Shown here in pieces: positions 42,027-49,292 of a stretch of DNA of 49,292 nt. Position 1 is the stretch's first letter, and each line of letters starts with the position of its first letter. The translations under genes and the position numbers were made by a program. The stretch spans positions 1 through 49,292 of the forward strand of contig JANYEQ010000101.1 in the NCBI GenBank assembly GCA_025363015.1. The letters run 5' to 3'. Below the pieces are notes generated by a model. The model ran no database searches and was not told the origin of the DNA. It was given only the letters and a program-made list of their open reading frames with translations. This stretch comes from Bacteroidota bacterium (GTDB taxonomy: Bacteria; Bacteroidota; Bacteroidia; B-17B0; Aurantibacillaceae).

Positions 42027-43970
42027 ATGCTAAAAAAAGTTACTTTATTTTTTCCTGCGTTTATAATTACATTTTTAAAATTGTTTTTACTTCAGTTTGG
42101 CATTTTAACTATTTGCCGAATATGTTTTTATTTTTGTTTTAAAACCATTGATAATAATGCCATAGATGGTGCCACTATTTTAAAAGCGTTTAAAATGGGT
42201 TTAGAGTTTGACATGGTGGCAAGTACTTACGCTTTATTTTTACCAACCTTACTATTATTTTTAACCCAATTGTTTTATAAAAAAACATTAGCATTTCATA
42301 AAATTAGCTTTGTAGTTACACTTTTAATTTTTTGTATATATGCTTTGGTATCAGCCGCCGATTTCCCTTACTACAAACAATTTAATAGCCACCTAAATAA
42401 ACAGGCTTTTTTGTGGGCAGCATCACCAAGCTTTGTTTTAAAATTAATTTTTGGTAATATTTCTTACTACGGCTATTTGTTAATTTTTATTTTGATGTGT
42501 GTGTTAATTTATAAAATTTTAAAAAAAGTATTTAAAACACATATTTTATTATTGCATCAAAATACCTGCAAAGTGTTTAAAACAAGTATTTGTTTTGTGC
42601 TATTAATTCCGTTTTTAATTTTTGGTGCACGGGGCAGAATATCTGGTAAAAGTACTACCCACGAGGGCTTGGCAATTATAAGCGATAATTTGTTTATTAA
42701 TCAAATTGCACTCAACCCAAACTTTACTTTTTTTAGATCTGTATTGTTTCAAAAAACTAAAAACTATATTGTGCCTGCAAATATTGATGAGTGTATTGCT
42801 ACTGCAAGAAATTATTTAGGAATTTTATCTCCTTATCAAAAAAACATTAACCGTGTTGAAAATAAAGATTCTGTTTTTAAACCCTACAACGTTGTTATTA
42901 TATGTATGGAGAGTATGAGCACTTACAAAATGGGCGCTAATGGCACCGAAGTGTTAACACCTAATTTTAATAACATTGTAAAAGAATCGGTTTATTTTGA
43001 TCGCTTTTTTTCATCGGGTATTCACACCTTTAATGGGTTATTTTCAACAGCTTCGGGCTACCCAAGTATGCTTGTTGAACATGGTTTAAGGCGTTATACT
43101 AAAAAACCATTTATCACCTTAGGTAATTTATTGGAACAACAAAATTATCAAACATTTTTTTATTGTACCCACGACCCACATTTTGATAACATGCAAGGTT
43201 TTTTTACTCAAAATGGCTATAAAAAAATATTCAGCTCAGATAATTTACCAAAAGAAAAAACATTAAGTGCTACTGGTGTGCCTGATCACGAATTGTATAA
43301 TTTATTTTTTAATACCACAAATAAAACAGATTCATCAACACCTTTTTTAAGTTTTATTATGACGGGTTCTGACCACGGTCCGTGGGCAATACCAAAAAAT
43401 ATACCATTTAAACCAACGGCAACTACCGAAGAGAAACGCGCCACACAATATGCCGACTGGGCATTAGGGCAATTTATGCAAACTGCAAAAAAACAATCCT
43501 GGTACAACAATACACTATTTGTGTTTTTAGGCGACCATGGTTATGCTACCGATGGCTGTTATGAGATGCCATTAAGTTTTCATAACATACCGCTTGTGTT
43601 ACACAAACCAAATACATTATTACCCAATACAAACCATAATGTAGGCTATCAGCCTGATATAATAAGTACGGTAGCAGGACTATTAAATTTACAATTTACC
43701 AATACAACGTTTGGCATAAATATTTTAAAACAAAAACATCCCTTTGTTTATTTTAGTGCTGATGATAAAATTGGTTGTGTAACAAATGATGGTTTCTTTT
43801 TTTATGAGTTAATAACACAAAAAACAAAACGGTTAAAACAATTTTGGGATTTAAACCCACAAGATTATTATATAAGAAATAAACCAAAAGCCGATTCGTT
43901 AGAAAAACAAACGAAACAATTATTAAATGCTGCTGAGTATTTTATAAGGAAAGATTATTATAGCTACTAA
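42027..43970 (+). CDS. LtaS-like phosphoglycerol transferase / sulfatase-fold membrane enzyme
   Basis: A 647-residue protein with about five membrane helices in the first 210 residues and an extracytoplasmic alkaline-phosphatase-superfamily domain after residue 280. Active-site features: the metal Glu295 in CMESMS, the nucleophile Thr334 in SSGIHTFNGLFS, the metal sites TGSDHGPW and FLGDHGYATDG, and His in SFHNIPLVLH. In Gram-positives LtaS makes lipoteichoic acid. In Bacteroidota homologues more likely add phosphoglycerol or phosphoethanolamine to envelope glycans or lipids, which is inference. It begins 16 bases after a terminator. Confidence 0.88.
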   Translation: MLKKVTLFFPAFIITFLKLFLLQFGILTICRICFYFCFKTIDNNAIDGATILKAFKMGLEFDMVASTYALFLPTLLLFLTQLFYKKTLAFHKISFVVTLLIFCIYALVSAADFPYYKQFNSHLNKQAFLWAASPSFVLKLIFGNISYYGYLLIFILMCVLIYKILKKVFKTHILLLHQNTCKVFKTSICFVLLIPFLIFGARGRISGKSTTHEGLAIISDNLFINQIALNPNFTFFRSVLFQKTKNYIVPANIDECIATARNYLGILSPYQKNINRVENKDSVFKPYNVVIICMESMSTYKMGANGTEVLTPNFNNIVKESVYFDRFFSSGIHTFNGLFSTASGYPSMLVEHGLRRYTKKPFITLGNLLEQQNYQTFFYCTHDPHFDNMQGFFTQNGYKKIFSSDNLPKEKTLSATGVPDHELYNLFFNTTNKTDSSTPFLSFIMTGSDHGPWAIPKNIPFKPTATTEEKRATQYADWALGQFMQTAKKQSWYNNTLFVFLGDHGYATDGCYEMPLSFHNIPLVLHKPNTLLPNTNHNVGYQPDIISTVAGLLNLQFTNTTFGINILKQKHPFVYFSADDKIGCVTNDGFFFYELITQKTKRLKQFWDLNPQDYYIRNKPKADSLEKQTKQLLNAAEYFIRKDYYSY

Positions 43971-43990
43971 TAACGTTTTGTTACGTTATT
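43969..43990. terminator. Possible bidirectional hairpin between convergent genes
   Basis: AATAACG and CGTTATT pair around an 8-base loop across both stop codons of the converging genes. A T-run follows on the plus strand. The stem is short and AT-rich, so the call is weak. Confidence 0.35.
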
Positions 43991-46161
43991 TTTACTGCTA
44001 GTAAACACACATCATCTTTTTGTTCGTTAGCACCTTTCCAATTTATAAAGGTATTGCGCAGTTCTATTTTTTGTTGCGCCATAGGTAAATGGTAAATGGC
44101 TTTTAAATGTTTTATTAAATTTAATTTTAAAAATTTTTTGTTCTCTAATCCACCAACTTGGTCTGCAAAGCCATCTGTAGTTAAATACAATACATCATCT
44201 TTATTTAAAACCGTTGTGTATTCGGTAAATGTAAATTCGGGCAAGTAGCCAATAGAATATAAATCTACTTTTAATTCTTGTACTCCATTACTCATTTTTG
44301 TAATAAGAAGAGCGTTTTTGGCTCCAGCATACGTTAACGTGTTATTTGTTTTATTAATACAAACAAGTAATACATTCATTCCGTTTGTTGATTTTTGAGA
44401 TGTTTTATCTGTATTAAAGCTATTATATATTTTTTTATTAGCAATAGATAAAAAATTACTCACTGTAATGTCGGGTTCTTTATCGATGATTTGATTAAAA
44501 ACATTGTTACACAGAAGTGTCATTAAAGATCCTGGAACACCATGCCCTGTGCAATCAGCAACAGCAATATATATGTTGTTTGTTACTTCGGAGGTATGTA
44601 CCCAATAAAAATCACCACCAACAGCTTCTTTAGGGTTGTTTATTACAAAAAAATCATTTAAGTTTTTACTTAACACTAATTCGTTATGTAAAATAGATTG
44701 TTGAATAATTGCAGCATAATCAATGCTTTCTTGTATTAAATTATTACGCTTAATTAATTCTTTATTAGTTTGTGTAATAATATTTTTTTGCACCTGTAAT
44801 ATATCGTTTGCTTTTTTCTTTATTCTATAACGATTAATAAATATGAACAAGCTAATCATTGATAAGCCCGCAATAATAATAGCACCAAGTATTATAAGTT
44901 TATTTTGTTTGCTTTCACTATCAAATACTTTATTTTTTTCATTTAATAAATTTATTTCTGTATCTTTTTTTTCGGTTTCGTATTTTGCAAGTAGCTCTTT
45001 TGATGCTTTATCGTTTTGCGTTTTAGTGATGGTATCGTTAATAGCAATAGCTTTTTTGTAATAAAATAAAGCACTATCAGCCTGATTTATTTTGACATAA
45101 CAGTCAGAAAGGCTTGTATATAAAATTTGAATATTTGACCTTTCGCTGATTAAACCTTCTGTTGTTTTAAGTTGATTTAAAGCTAATCTATAATAATCAA
45201 TCGCCTGTTTTATGTTTTCTTTTGTAGAGGTTAAATCGCCCGAAGTTAAAGAGGTTTTGTTTTTGAATAAATCGCCACTAAGCCCATAAATATTACTAAT
45301 GGTTATTTTATCTAATGGTTTTGAAAAAGCTTTAATAATTCTTTTACAGTTTGCTAATCGCATTTCTGCCTCGCCAAATTTTTGTTTATTAATAATTAAA
45401 TAATCAATTAATAAAACGTTATCACTTAAAAAAGTAGCGGTATCGCCAAAATTAGATAATGCAAAATTTGCCGATTCGTTAAAATAAAAAATACAACTAT
45501 CGTTTTCTAAATTATAATAAGCGACGGCAATATTATGATATACCTGGTTTAAATCCTTATATAATTTTCGTTCCTTAAATTGGGTTACAAATGGTTTTAA
45601 AATACTTAGGGTTTTTCTGTATTCGTTTGATCGTTGGTATATCCTAATTAAGCGCTGATCGATAGCAAATAAGTTTTTTACGCCTGCTAAAATAAAGTAT
45701 TTCTTGGCTTCTAAATAGTAGTTTAATCCTTTCTGAATATCCGAATCGGCCGCCTCATCACCTATTAACACATAATACTTGGCGTTTAATCGATTGTTTT
45801 TTTGTGGAAAATAAGTGCTTAGTTTTTGAATAAGTTTGGTATTAGAATCTATACCTTCGGTTGAATACAGCCTTGCAAAACAGTAATATTTATTTATTAA
45901 AGTTTCTAAAAACAGGGTATCATTATGTGCTAAACGCGCATTTAATTCAGCTTTAGAATAAAACGCCAACGCCTTTTCAAAATCGCTTTTATTTATTAAA
46001 TAAACCCTACCTAACTTAAAACAAATATCTGCCTTTTTACTAGTATTGTTTGTTTTTGATAGCTCTATTTTTAGGCTATCAATATTGGTTTGCGCACTGT
46101 TTTTTGGTATAATTATAAAAACAATTACAAAAATAATAAACCATTTTTTATACATAATCAT
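43981..46161 (-). CDS. TPR sensor with SpoIIE-type PP2C phosphatase
   Basis: A 726-residue protein: signal peptide (to about residue 23), about nine TPR or TPR-like helices (about 30-410), a coiled coil with one membrane helix (about 430-450, LIILGAIIIAGLSMISLFIFI), a second coiled coil (LIQESIDYAAIIQQSIL) and the PP2C/SpoIIE domain (about 510-726). Metal-binding acids: AVGGDFYWV, AVADCTGHGVPGSL, LYLTTDGFADQVGG and KDDVCLLAV. The repeats should lie in the periplasm and the phosphatase in the cytoplasm. It has the same plan as the phosphatase-less protein at 11347-12816 and shares the output domain of 21328-23607. No partner anti-sigma genes are in the window. Confidence 0.9.
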   Translation of the reverse strand: MIMYKKWFIIFVIVFIIIPKNSAQTNIDSLKIELSKTNNTSKKADICFKLGRVYLINKSDFEKALAFYSKAELNARLAHNDTLFLETLINKYYCFARLYSTEGIDSNTKLIQKLSTYFPQKNNRLNAKYYVLIGDEAADSDIQKGLNYYLEAKKYFILAGVKNLFAIDQRLIRIYQRSNEYRKTLSILKPFVTQFKERKLYKDLNQVYHNIAVAYYNLENDSCIFYFNESANFALSNFGDTATFLSDNVLLIDYLIINKQKFGEAEMRLANCKRIIKAFSKPLDKITISNIYGLSGDLFKNKTSLTSGDLTSTKENIKQAIDYYRLALNQLKTTEGLISERSNIQILYTSLSDCYVKINQADSALFYYKKAIAINDTITKTQNDKASKELLAKYETEKKDTEINLLNEKNKVFDSESKQNKLIILGAIIIAGLSMISLFIFINRYRIKKKANDILQVQKNIITQTNKELIKRNNLIQESIDYAAIIQQSILHNELVLSKNLNDFFVINNPKEAVGGDFYWVHTSEVTNNIYIAVADCTGHGVPGSLMTLLCNNVFNQIIDKEPDITVSNFLSIANKKIYNSFNTDKTSQKSTNGMNVLLVCINKTNNTLTYAGAKNALLITKMSNGVQELKVDLYSIGYLPEFTFTEYTTVLNKDDVLYLTTDGFADQVGGLENKKFLKLNLIKHLKAIYHLPMAQQKIELRNTFINWKGANEQKDDVCLLAVKIT

Positions 46162-46205
46162 GTAAAGATTGTAAATAAATTTAAACCAAATACTAATATT
46201 ATTTT

Positions 46206-47351
46206 TTAAATTTTATCGGCAGCTATTTTGCCTACTAAACTACCAATAGCAACGCCCATTCCGCCCATTCTTACAGCGGCAACAACATTTGTGCTAATAT
46301 TTTTAATAATGGGTTTTTTTTCGGCCCCTACACCCATTATCCCGCTCCACCTATGCTCAATTTCAAAAACAGTGTTTGGTAAAATGATAGTTTTTAAAAG
46401 TTCTGTTAACTTGGCTTGAATAGTGTTATTTAATTGTAGTTCAGTAGTTGTTTCGCCTTTAAAATCAAGGTTTCTACCGCCACCAAATAAAACACGGTTA
46501 TGTATGTTTCTAAAATAATAATAACCTTGTTGATAGTGATAAGTACCTTTAATTTTTAAATTTTTAATGGGCTTTGTAATTAATACTTGCGCCCTAGCGG
46601 GTTTTACATCTTTTATGTTTAATAGTTGTGTGGCAAAGCCATTGGTAGCCACTACTACTTTTTTAGCTTTAAAAGCACCTACATTACTTAAAATTTCTAC
46701 CACGTTACCTACATCATTTAATGCAGTAACGCCTATTGAATTTAAAATTACAACTCCTTTTTGTTGGGCTAATAAAATCAAATTTTTCATCATTAAACCA
46801 GTATCTATTTGCCCTTCGTATTTATTTTTTAAAATACCAGTAGTAGTAGCAAAATAATTTATTTTTTTAGTTGCATTACTGTAACAATTTGTTTTACCAA
46901 TAATTTGTTTTATGTTTTTGTTTAAATAATCTGTTTTTTCAAGGCATTCGTTTAAAAGTTGTGCGTCATTAAACAGTTCAAAACCGCCATAAGGTTTATA
47001 ATCAATATTTTTTTTACCTAAACGTTTTTGTAGCAAATTTAAACCATCGCAACGCATTTTTACAGTTTGCCATACTACATCTTCATTAGTGTTTTTTATA
47101 TCATTTAGTAATTCGCTTGGGCTACCAAAACAGGCAAAGCCAGCATTTTTTGTACTTGCTCCGCTTGGCAAAATACCTCGTTCTAACACTAAAACGGTTG
47201 CGTTTTTATACTTTTCTAAAAAACTTATTGCGGTGCTTAAACCTACTATTCCACTTCCAATTACTATTAAATCGTAAGTTTTAAAATATTGGTTTAGTTC
47301 CCAATAACTAAAAATTGCAGTTTTTTTTATGGAAGTATTATTTTTTGGCAT
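46206..47351 (-). CDS. FAD-dependent oxidoreductase, DAO family
   Basis: A 381-residue flavoprotein. DLIVIGSGIVGLSTAISFL is the FAD-binding motif at about residues 27-46, LERGILPSGASTKNAGFACFG the second part, and KKVVVATNGFATQLL and RWSGIMGVGAEKKPII the DAO-domain C-terminal features. It resembles gamma-glutamylputrescine oxidase/amino-acid oxidases such as PuuB-like enzymes that transfer electrons from amino compounds. Substrate cannot be fixed. It lies 44 bases upstream of the TPR phosphatase on the same strand, and is divergent from the repeat protein at 47573. Confidence 0.87.
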   Translation of the reverse strand: MPKNNTSIKKTAIFSYWELNQYFKTYDLIVIGSGIVGLSTAISFLEKYKNATVLVLERGILPSGASTKNAGFACFGSPSELLNDIKNTNEDVVWQTVKMRCDGLNLLQKRLGKKNIDYKPYGGFELFNDAQLLNECLEKTDYLNKNIKQIIGKTNCYSNATKKINYFATTTGILKNKYEGQIDTGLMMKNLILLAQQKGVVILNSIGVTALNDVGNVVEILSNVGAFKAKKVVVATNGFATQLLNIKDVKPARAQVLITKPIKNLKIKGTYHYQQGYYYFRNIHNRVLFGGGRNLDFKGETTTELQLNNTIQAKLTELLKTIILPNTVFEIEHRWSGIMGVGAEKKPIIKNISTNVVAAVRMGGMGVAIGSLVGKIAADKI

Positions 47352-47572
47352 CTAAAGTGTAAGAGTTTGTTTAAGTTTATTCTTTGTTTTGTTTTTTTAG
47401 CGAGGCTAGCTGTATATTTTCTATTCTGTAAAGATAGTGAAGCTAACTATTTAAAACAATTTAACGAATTTGTAGTCAAAAAGCGGTATTCAAAAATAAT
47501 TAGATGAATTTTAAACACGCTCTAAGTAATTTTATGTAAATTTATTGCTAATTTAATGAACTTGAAGTTTTT

Positions 47573-49292
47573 ATGAACTTAAAACAATTTTGCTACATAT
47601 TTTTTTTGTTAATTGCCACCCCTACTTGTTTTGCACAACAAAAAGTTAATGTAACCATATTAGGCGAAGTTACCGACGAAACTGGTAACCTGAGCGGGGC
47701 GGCTGTTTTGGTTACCCAAAGTGGTAAAACCTTTATTAACACGACAAGTGATGGTAGTGGTAAATATAGTTTTGAAGTACCCTTAGGGGGCGATTTTTTG
47801 GTTACTGTTTCTAAAGATAGTTATGTTTCTAAACGATTTACTATAAATACCCAAGGCGTACCCGAAGAAAAAAGTCTAACTAAATTTGGCATTATTGAAG
47901 CTAGTTTAAGCCTAAATAAACGTTATGAAGGAGTTGATTATTCTCTTTTAAATCAACCAATGACTAAGTTTAATTACATTCCAGCTAAAGATAAGTTTGG
48001 CTATGATGCTGCTTATCTAGATCAAATGTTAGCAGGTTTACAAGCCATAAAAGAAGCCGAAAAAGTAGCAAAAAATAAAGAAAAAGAAAAAGAGGCAAGT
48101 TACCAAGCCGCTTTAAAAAATGCAGATAAAGCATTTCAAAAAAAAGAATGGCAAAACGCGGTAGCCGGATATAAAGAGGCCTCCGCACTTAAACCAAGCG
48201 AAGCTTATCCCAAAGAGCAAATAGTAAACATAAATAAAATAATTGCCGATGCAGAAGCACAAGCAAAGGCTGATGCTGCTGCAAAAGCCAAAGCTGATGC
48301 CGAAGCCAAAGCTAAAGCGGATAAAGAATTAGCCGATAAATTAGCGAAAGAAAAAGCGGAAGCTGATGCCAAAGCCAAAGCAGAAGCTGAACGATTGGCG
48401 CGTGAAAAGGCTGCCGCAGATGCCAAAGCGCTTGCGGATAAACTGGCTAAGGAAAAAGCGGATGCCGATGCAAAGGCAAAAGCGGAGGCGGATAGATTAG
48501 CAAAAGAAAAGGCTGCCGCAGATGCCAAAGCACTTGCCGATAAATTAGCAAAAGAAAAAGCAGATGCTGACGCTAAAGCTAAGGCAGACGCTGATGCTAA
48601 GACAAAAGCCGAAAAAGAACTAGCGGATAAGTTAGCCAAAGAAAAAGCGGATGCTGCCGCAAAAAAAGCAGCTGATGAAGTAGCAGCAGCCAAGGCCAAA
48701 ACCGAAAAAGAATTAGCAGATAAATTAGCCAAGGAAAAAGCAGAAGCCGATCGCTTAGCGAAAGAAAAGGCTGACGCCGATGCGAAAGCAAAACTAGAAG
48801 CTGATAAATTAAATAAAGATAAAGCAGCAGCAGATGCCAAGGCCAAAACCGATAAAGAGCTGGCCGATAAATTAGCAAAAGAAAAAGCGGATGCTGATGC
48901 TAAGGCAAAAGCCGAAGCAGACAGAATAGCCAAAGAAAAAGCCGATGCTGCCGCAAAAAAAGCAGCTGATGAATTAGCAGCAGCCAAGGCCAAAGGCGAT
49001 AAAGAATTAACAGATAAATTGGCCAAGGAAAAAGCAGAAGCCGATCGCTTAGCAAAAGAAAAGGCCGACGCCGATGCGAAAGCAAAACTAGAAGCTGATA
49101 AATTAAATAAAGATAAAGCAGCAGCAGATGCCAAGGCCAAAGCCGATAAAGAGCTGGCCGATAAATTAGCAAAAGAAAAAGCCGAAGCAGACAGAATAGC
49201 CAAAGAAAAAGCGGATGCTGCCGCAAAAAAAGCAGCTGATGAATTAGCAGCAGCCAAGGCCAAAGGGGATAAAGAATTAACAGATAAATTGG
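47573..49292 (+). CDS. Exported CarboxypepD_reg-like protein with long Ala/Lys/Asp/Glu coiled-coil repeats, cut by window end
   Basis: Read by translation from the ATG at 47573 (MNLKQFCYIFFLL, signal peptide ending near CFAQ) and open for 573 residues to the window edge. Residues about 28-105 form a carboxypeptidase-regulatory-like/CNA-B beta sandwich (ILGEVTDETGNLSGAAVLV, DGSGKYSFEVPLGGDFLVTVSKDSY). Residues about 165-205 read as a TPR-like turn (ADKAFQKKEWQNAVAGYKEA, LKPSEAYPKEQ). From about 219 the chain is an uninterrupted charged helix built on ADAKAKAEAD-type units, like TolA or M-protein rods. A 98-residue block is repeated with near identity. An upstream ATG at 47556 stops after six codons. 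A role as an envelope-spanning spacer is inferred. Confidence 0.8.
   Translation, partial: MNLKQFCYIFFLLIATPTCFAQQKVNVTILGEVTDETGNLSGAAVLVTQSGKTFINTTSDGSGKYSFEVPLGGDFLVTVSKDSYVSKRFTINTQGVPEEKSLTKFGIIEASLSLNKRYEGVDYSLLNQPMTKFNYIPAKDKFGYDAAYLDQMLAGLQAIKEAEKVAKNKEKEKEASYQAALKNADKAFQKKEWQNAVAGYKEASALKPSEAYPKEQIVNINKIIADAEAQAKADAAAKAKADAEAKAKADKELADKLAKEKAEADAKAKAEAERLAREKAAADAKALADKLAKEKADADAKAKAEADRLAKEKAAADAKALADKLAKEKADADAKAKADADAKTKAEKELADKLAKEKADAAAKKAADEVAAAKAKTEKELADKLAKEKAEADRLAKEKADADAKAKLEADKLNKDKAAADAKAKTDKELADKLAKEKADADAKAKAEADRIAKEKADAAAKKAADELAAAKAKGDKELTDKLAKEKAEADRLAKEKADADAKAKLEADKLNKDKAAADAKAKADKELADKLAKEKAEADRIAKEKADAAAKKAADELAAAKAKGDKELTDKL
48653..49292 (+). repeat. Higher-order tandem repeat in the coiled-coil gene
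   Basis: The phrase GCTGCCGCAAAAAAAGCAGC occurs at 48653, 48947 and 49217, giving periods of 294 and 270 bases (98 and 90 codons). The shorter unit lacks 24 bases (8 codons) present in the previous one. Conservation is close to identity across the units, including synonymous sites, which indicates recent duplication. The array continues beyond the window. Confidence 0.85.

Noticed and set aside
48205-49263. A 352-codon Ala/Ser/Phe-rich open frame on the minus strand, and two shorter Leu-rich ones inside it
   Set aside because: They are antisense to the repetitive coiled-coil gene. The repeated low-complexity codons keep the opposite frames open; no sensible start or domain is present, and the sense frame has a signal peptide and a folded domain.
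48653-49292. Regularly spaced repeats suggesting a CRISPR-like array
   Set aside because: Units are 270-294 bases, in frame with an ORF, without unique spacers between short repeats. This is protein-coding tandem duplication.

Overview
The window looks like chromosomal DNA of a low-GC member of the Bacteroidota. The evidence is a secreted protein with a type IX secretion (T9SS) C-terminal sorting domain, several TPR or HAMP proteins with a C-terminal SpoIIE-type phosphatase, a LytTR response regulator, TAnnTTTG-type promoter boxes, an HsdR_N-only protein, and short dispersed repeats of the kind seen in this phylum. Genus and family cannot be fixed from the sequence. No rRNA, tRNA, CRISPR array, phage or transposase gene was seen.

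Layout. 1-2000: start of a histidine operon on the minus strand (hisG, then hisD running off the window), preceded by a leader peptide with four consecutive His codons and a perfect hairpin terminator. 2149-6477: a LytTR regulator, an alpha-helical CHAD-like protein, an HsdR_N protein, GTP cyclohydrolase I and two 6-pyruvoyltetrahydropterin synthase paralogues. 6518-8094: mqnB and mqnD of the futalosine menaquinone route. 8137-11268: a small, apparently frameshifted membrane protein and gcvP. 11347-14583: a TPR sensor without its phosphatase, an outer-membrane barrel and an RmlD-like reductase. 14777-18785: a secreted TPR protein wedged against the 3' end of polA, with a second, degraded polA 3' end on its far side. 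18904-23607: a secreted protein, a glutaminyl cyclase lipoprotein, exonuclease III and a HAMP/SpoIIE sensor phosphatase.

23621-30717 is the most system-like part: seven tightly packed minus-strand genes encoding a desaturase, a DUF1295 membrane protein, two CFA-synthase-like methyltransferases, an alpha/beta hydrolase, an FAD amine-oxidase-like protein and a DUF1365 protein. Together they look like a membrane fatty-acid modification pathway (desaturate, methylate or cyclopropanate, oxidise or reduce), product unknown. Both methyltransferases carry Ser where E. coli Cfa has its bicarbonate-site Cys.

30806-49292: a second member of the small secreted family, a 1363-residue T9SS cargo protein with a BNR/sortilin-like propeller and PKD domains, a membrane protein, an aldehyde-dehydrogenase-like protein lacking the catalytic half, a 365-base intergenic block of inverted repeats, pirin, purT, an ALDH7-type dehydrogenase, an LtaS-like sulfatase-fold enzyme, a TPR/SpoIIE phosphatase, a DAO-type FAD oxidoreductase, and an Ala/Lys/Asp/Glu coiled-coil protein with recent 294- and 270-base tandem duplications, cut by the window end.

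Two repeat phenomena run through the window. A short dispersed element with the core TCGACTnCGCTCA lies between hisG and hisD, inside mqnD and inside polA. Heptamer tandem arrays are read as protein at the start of mqnD and in the middle of gcvP.
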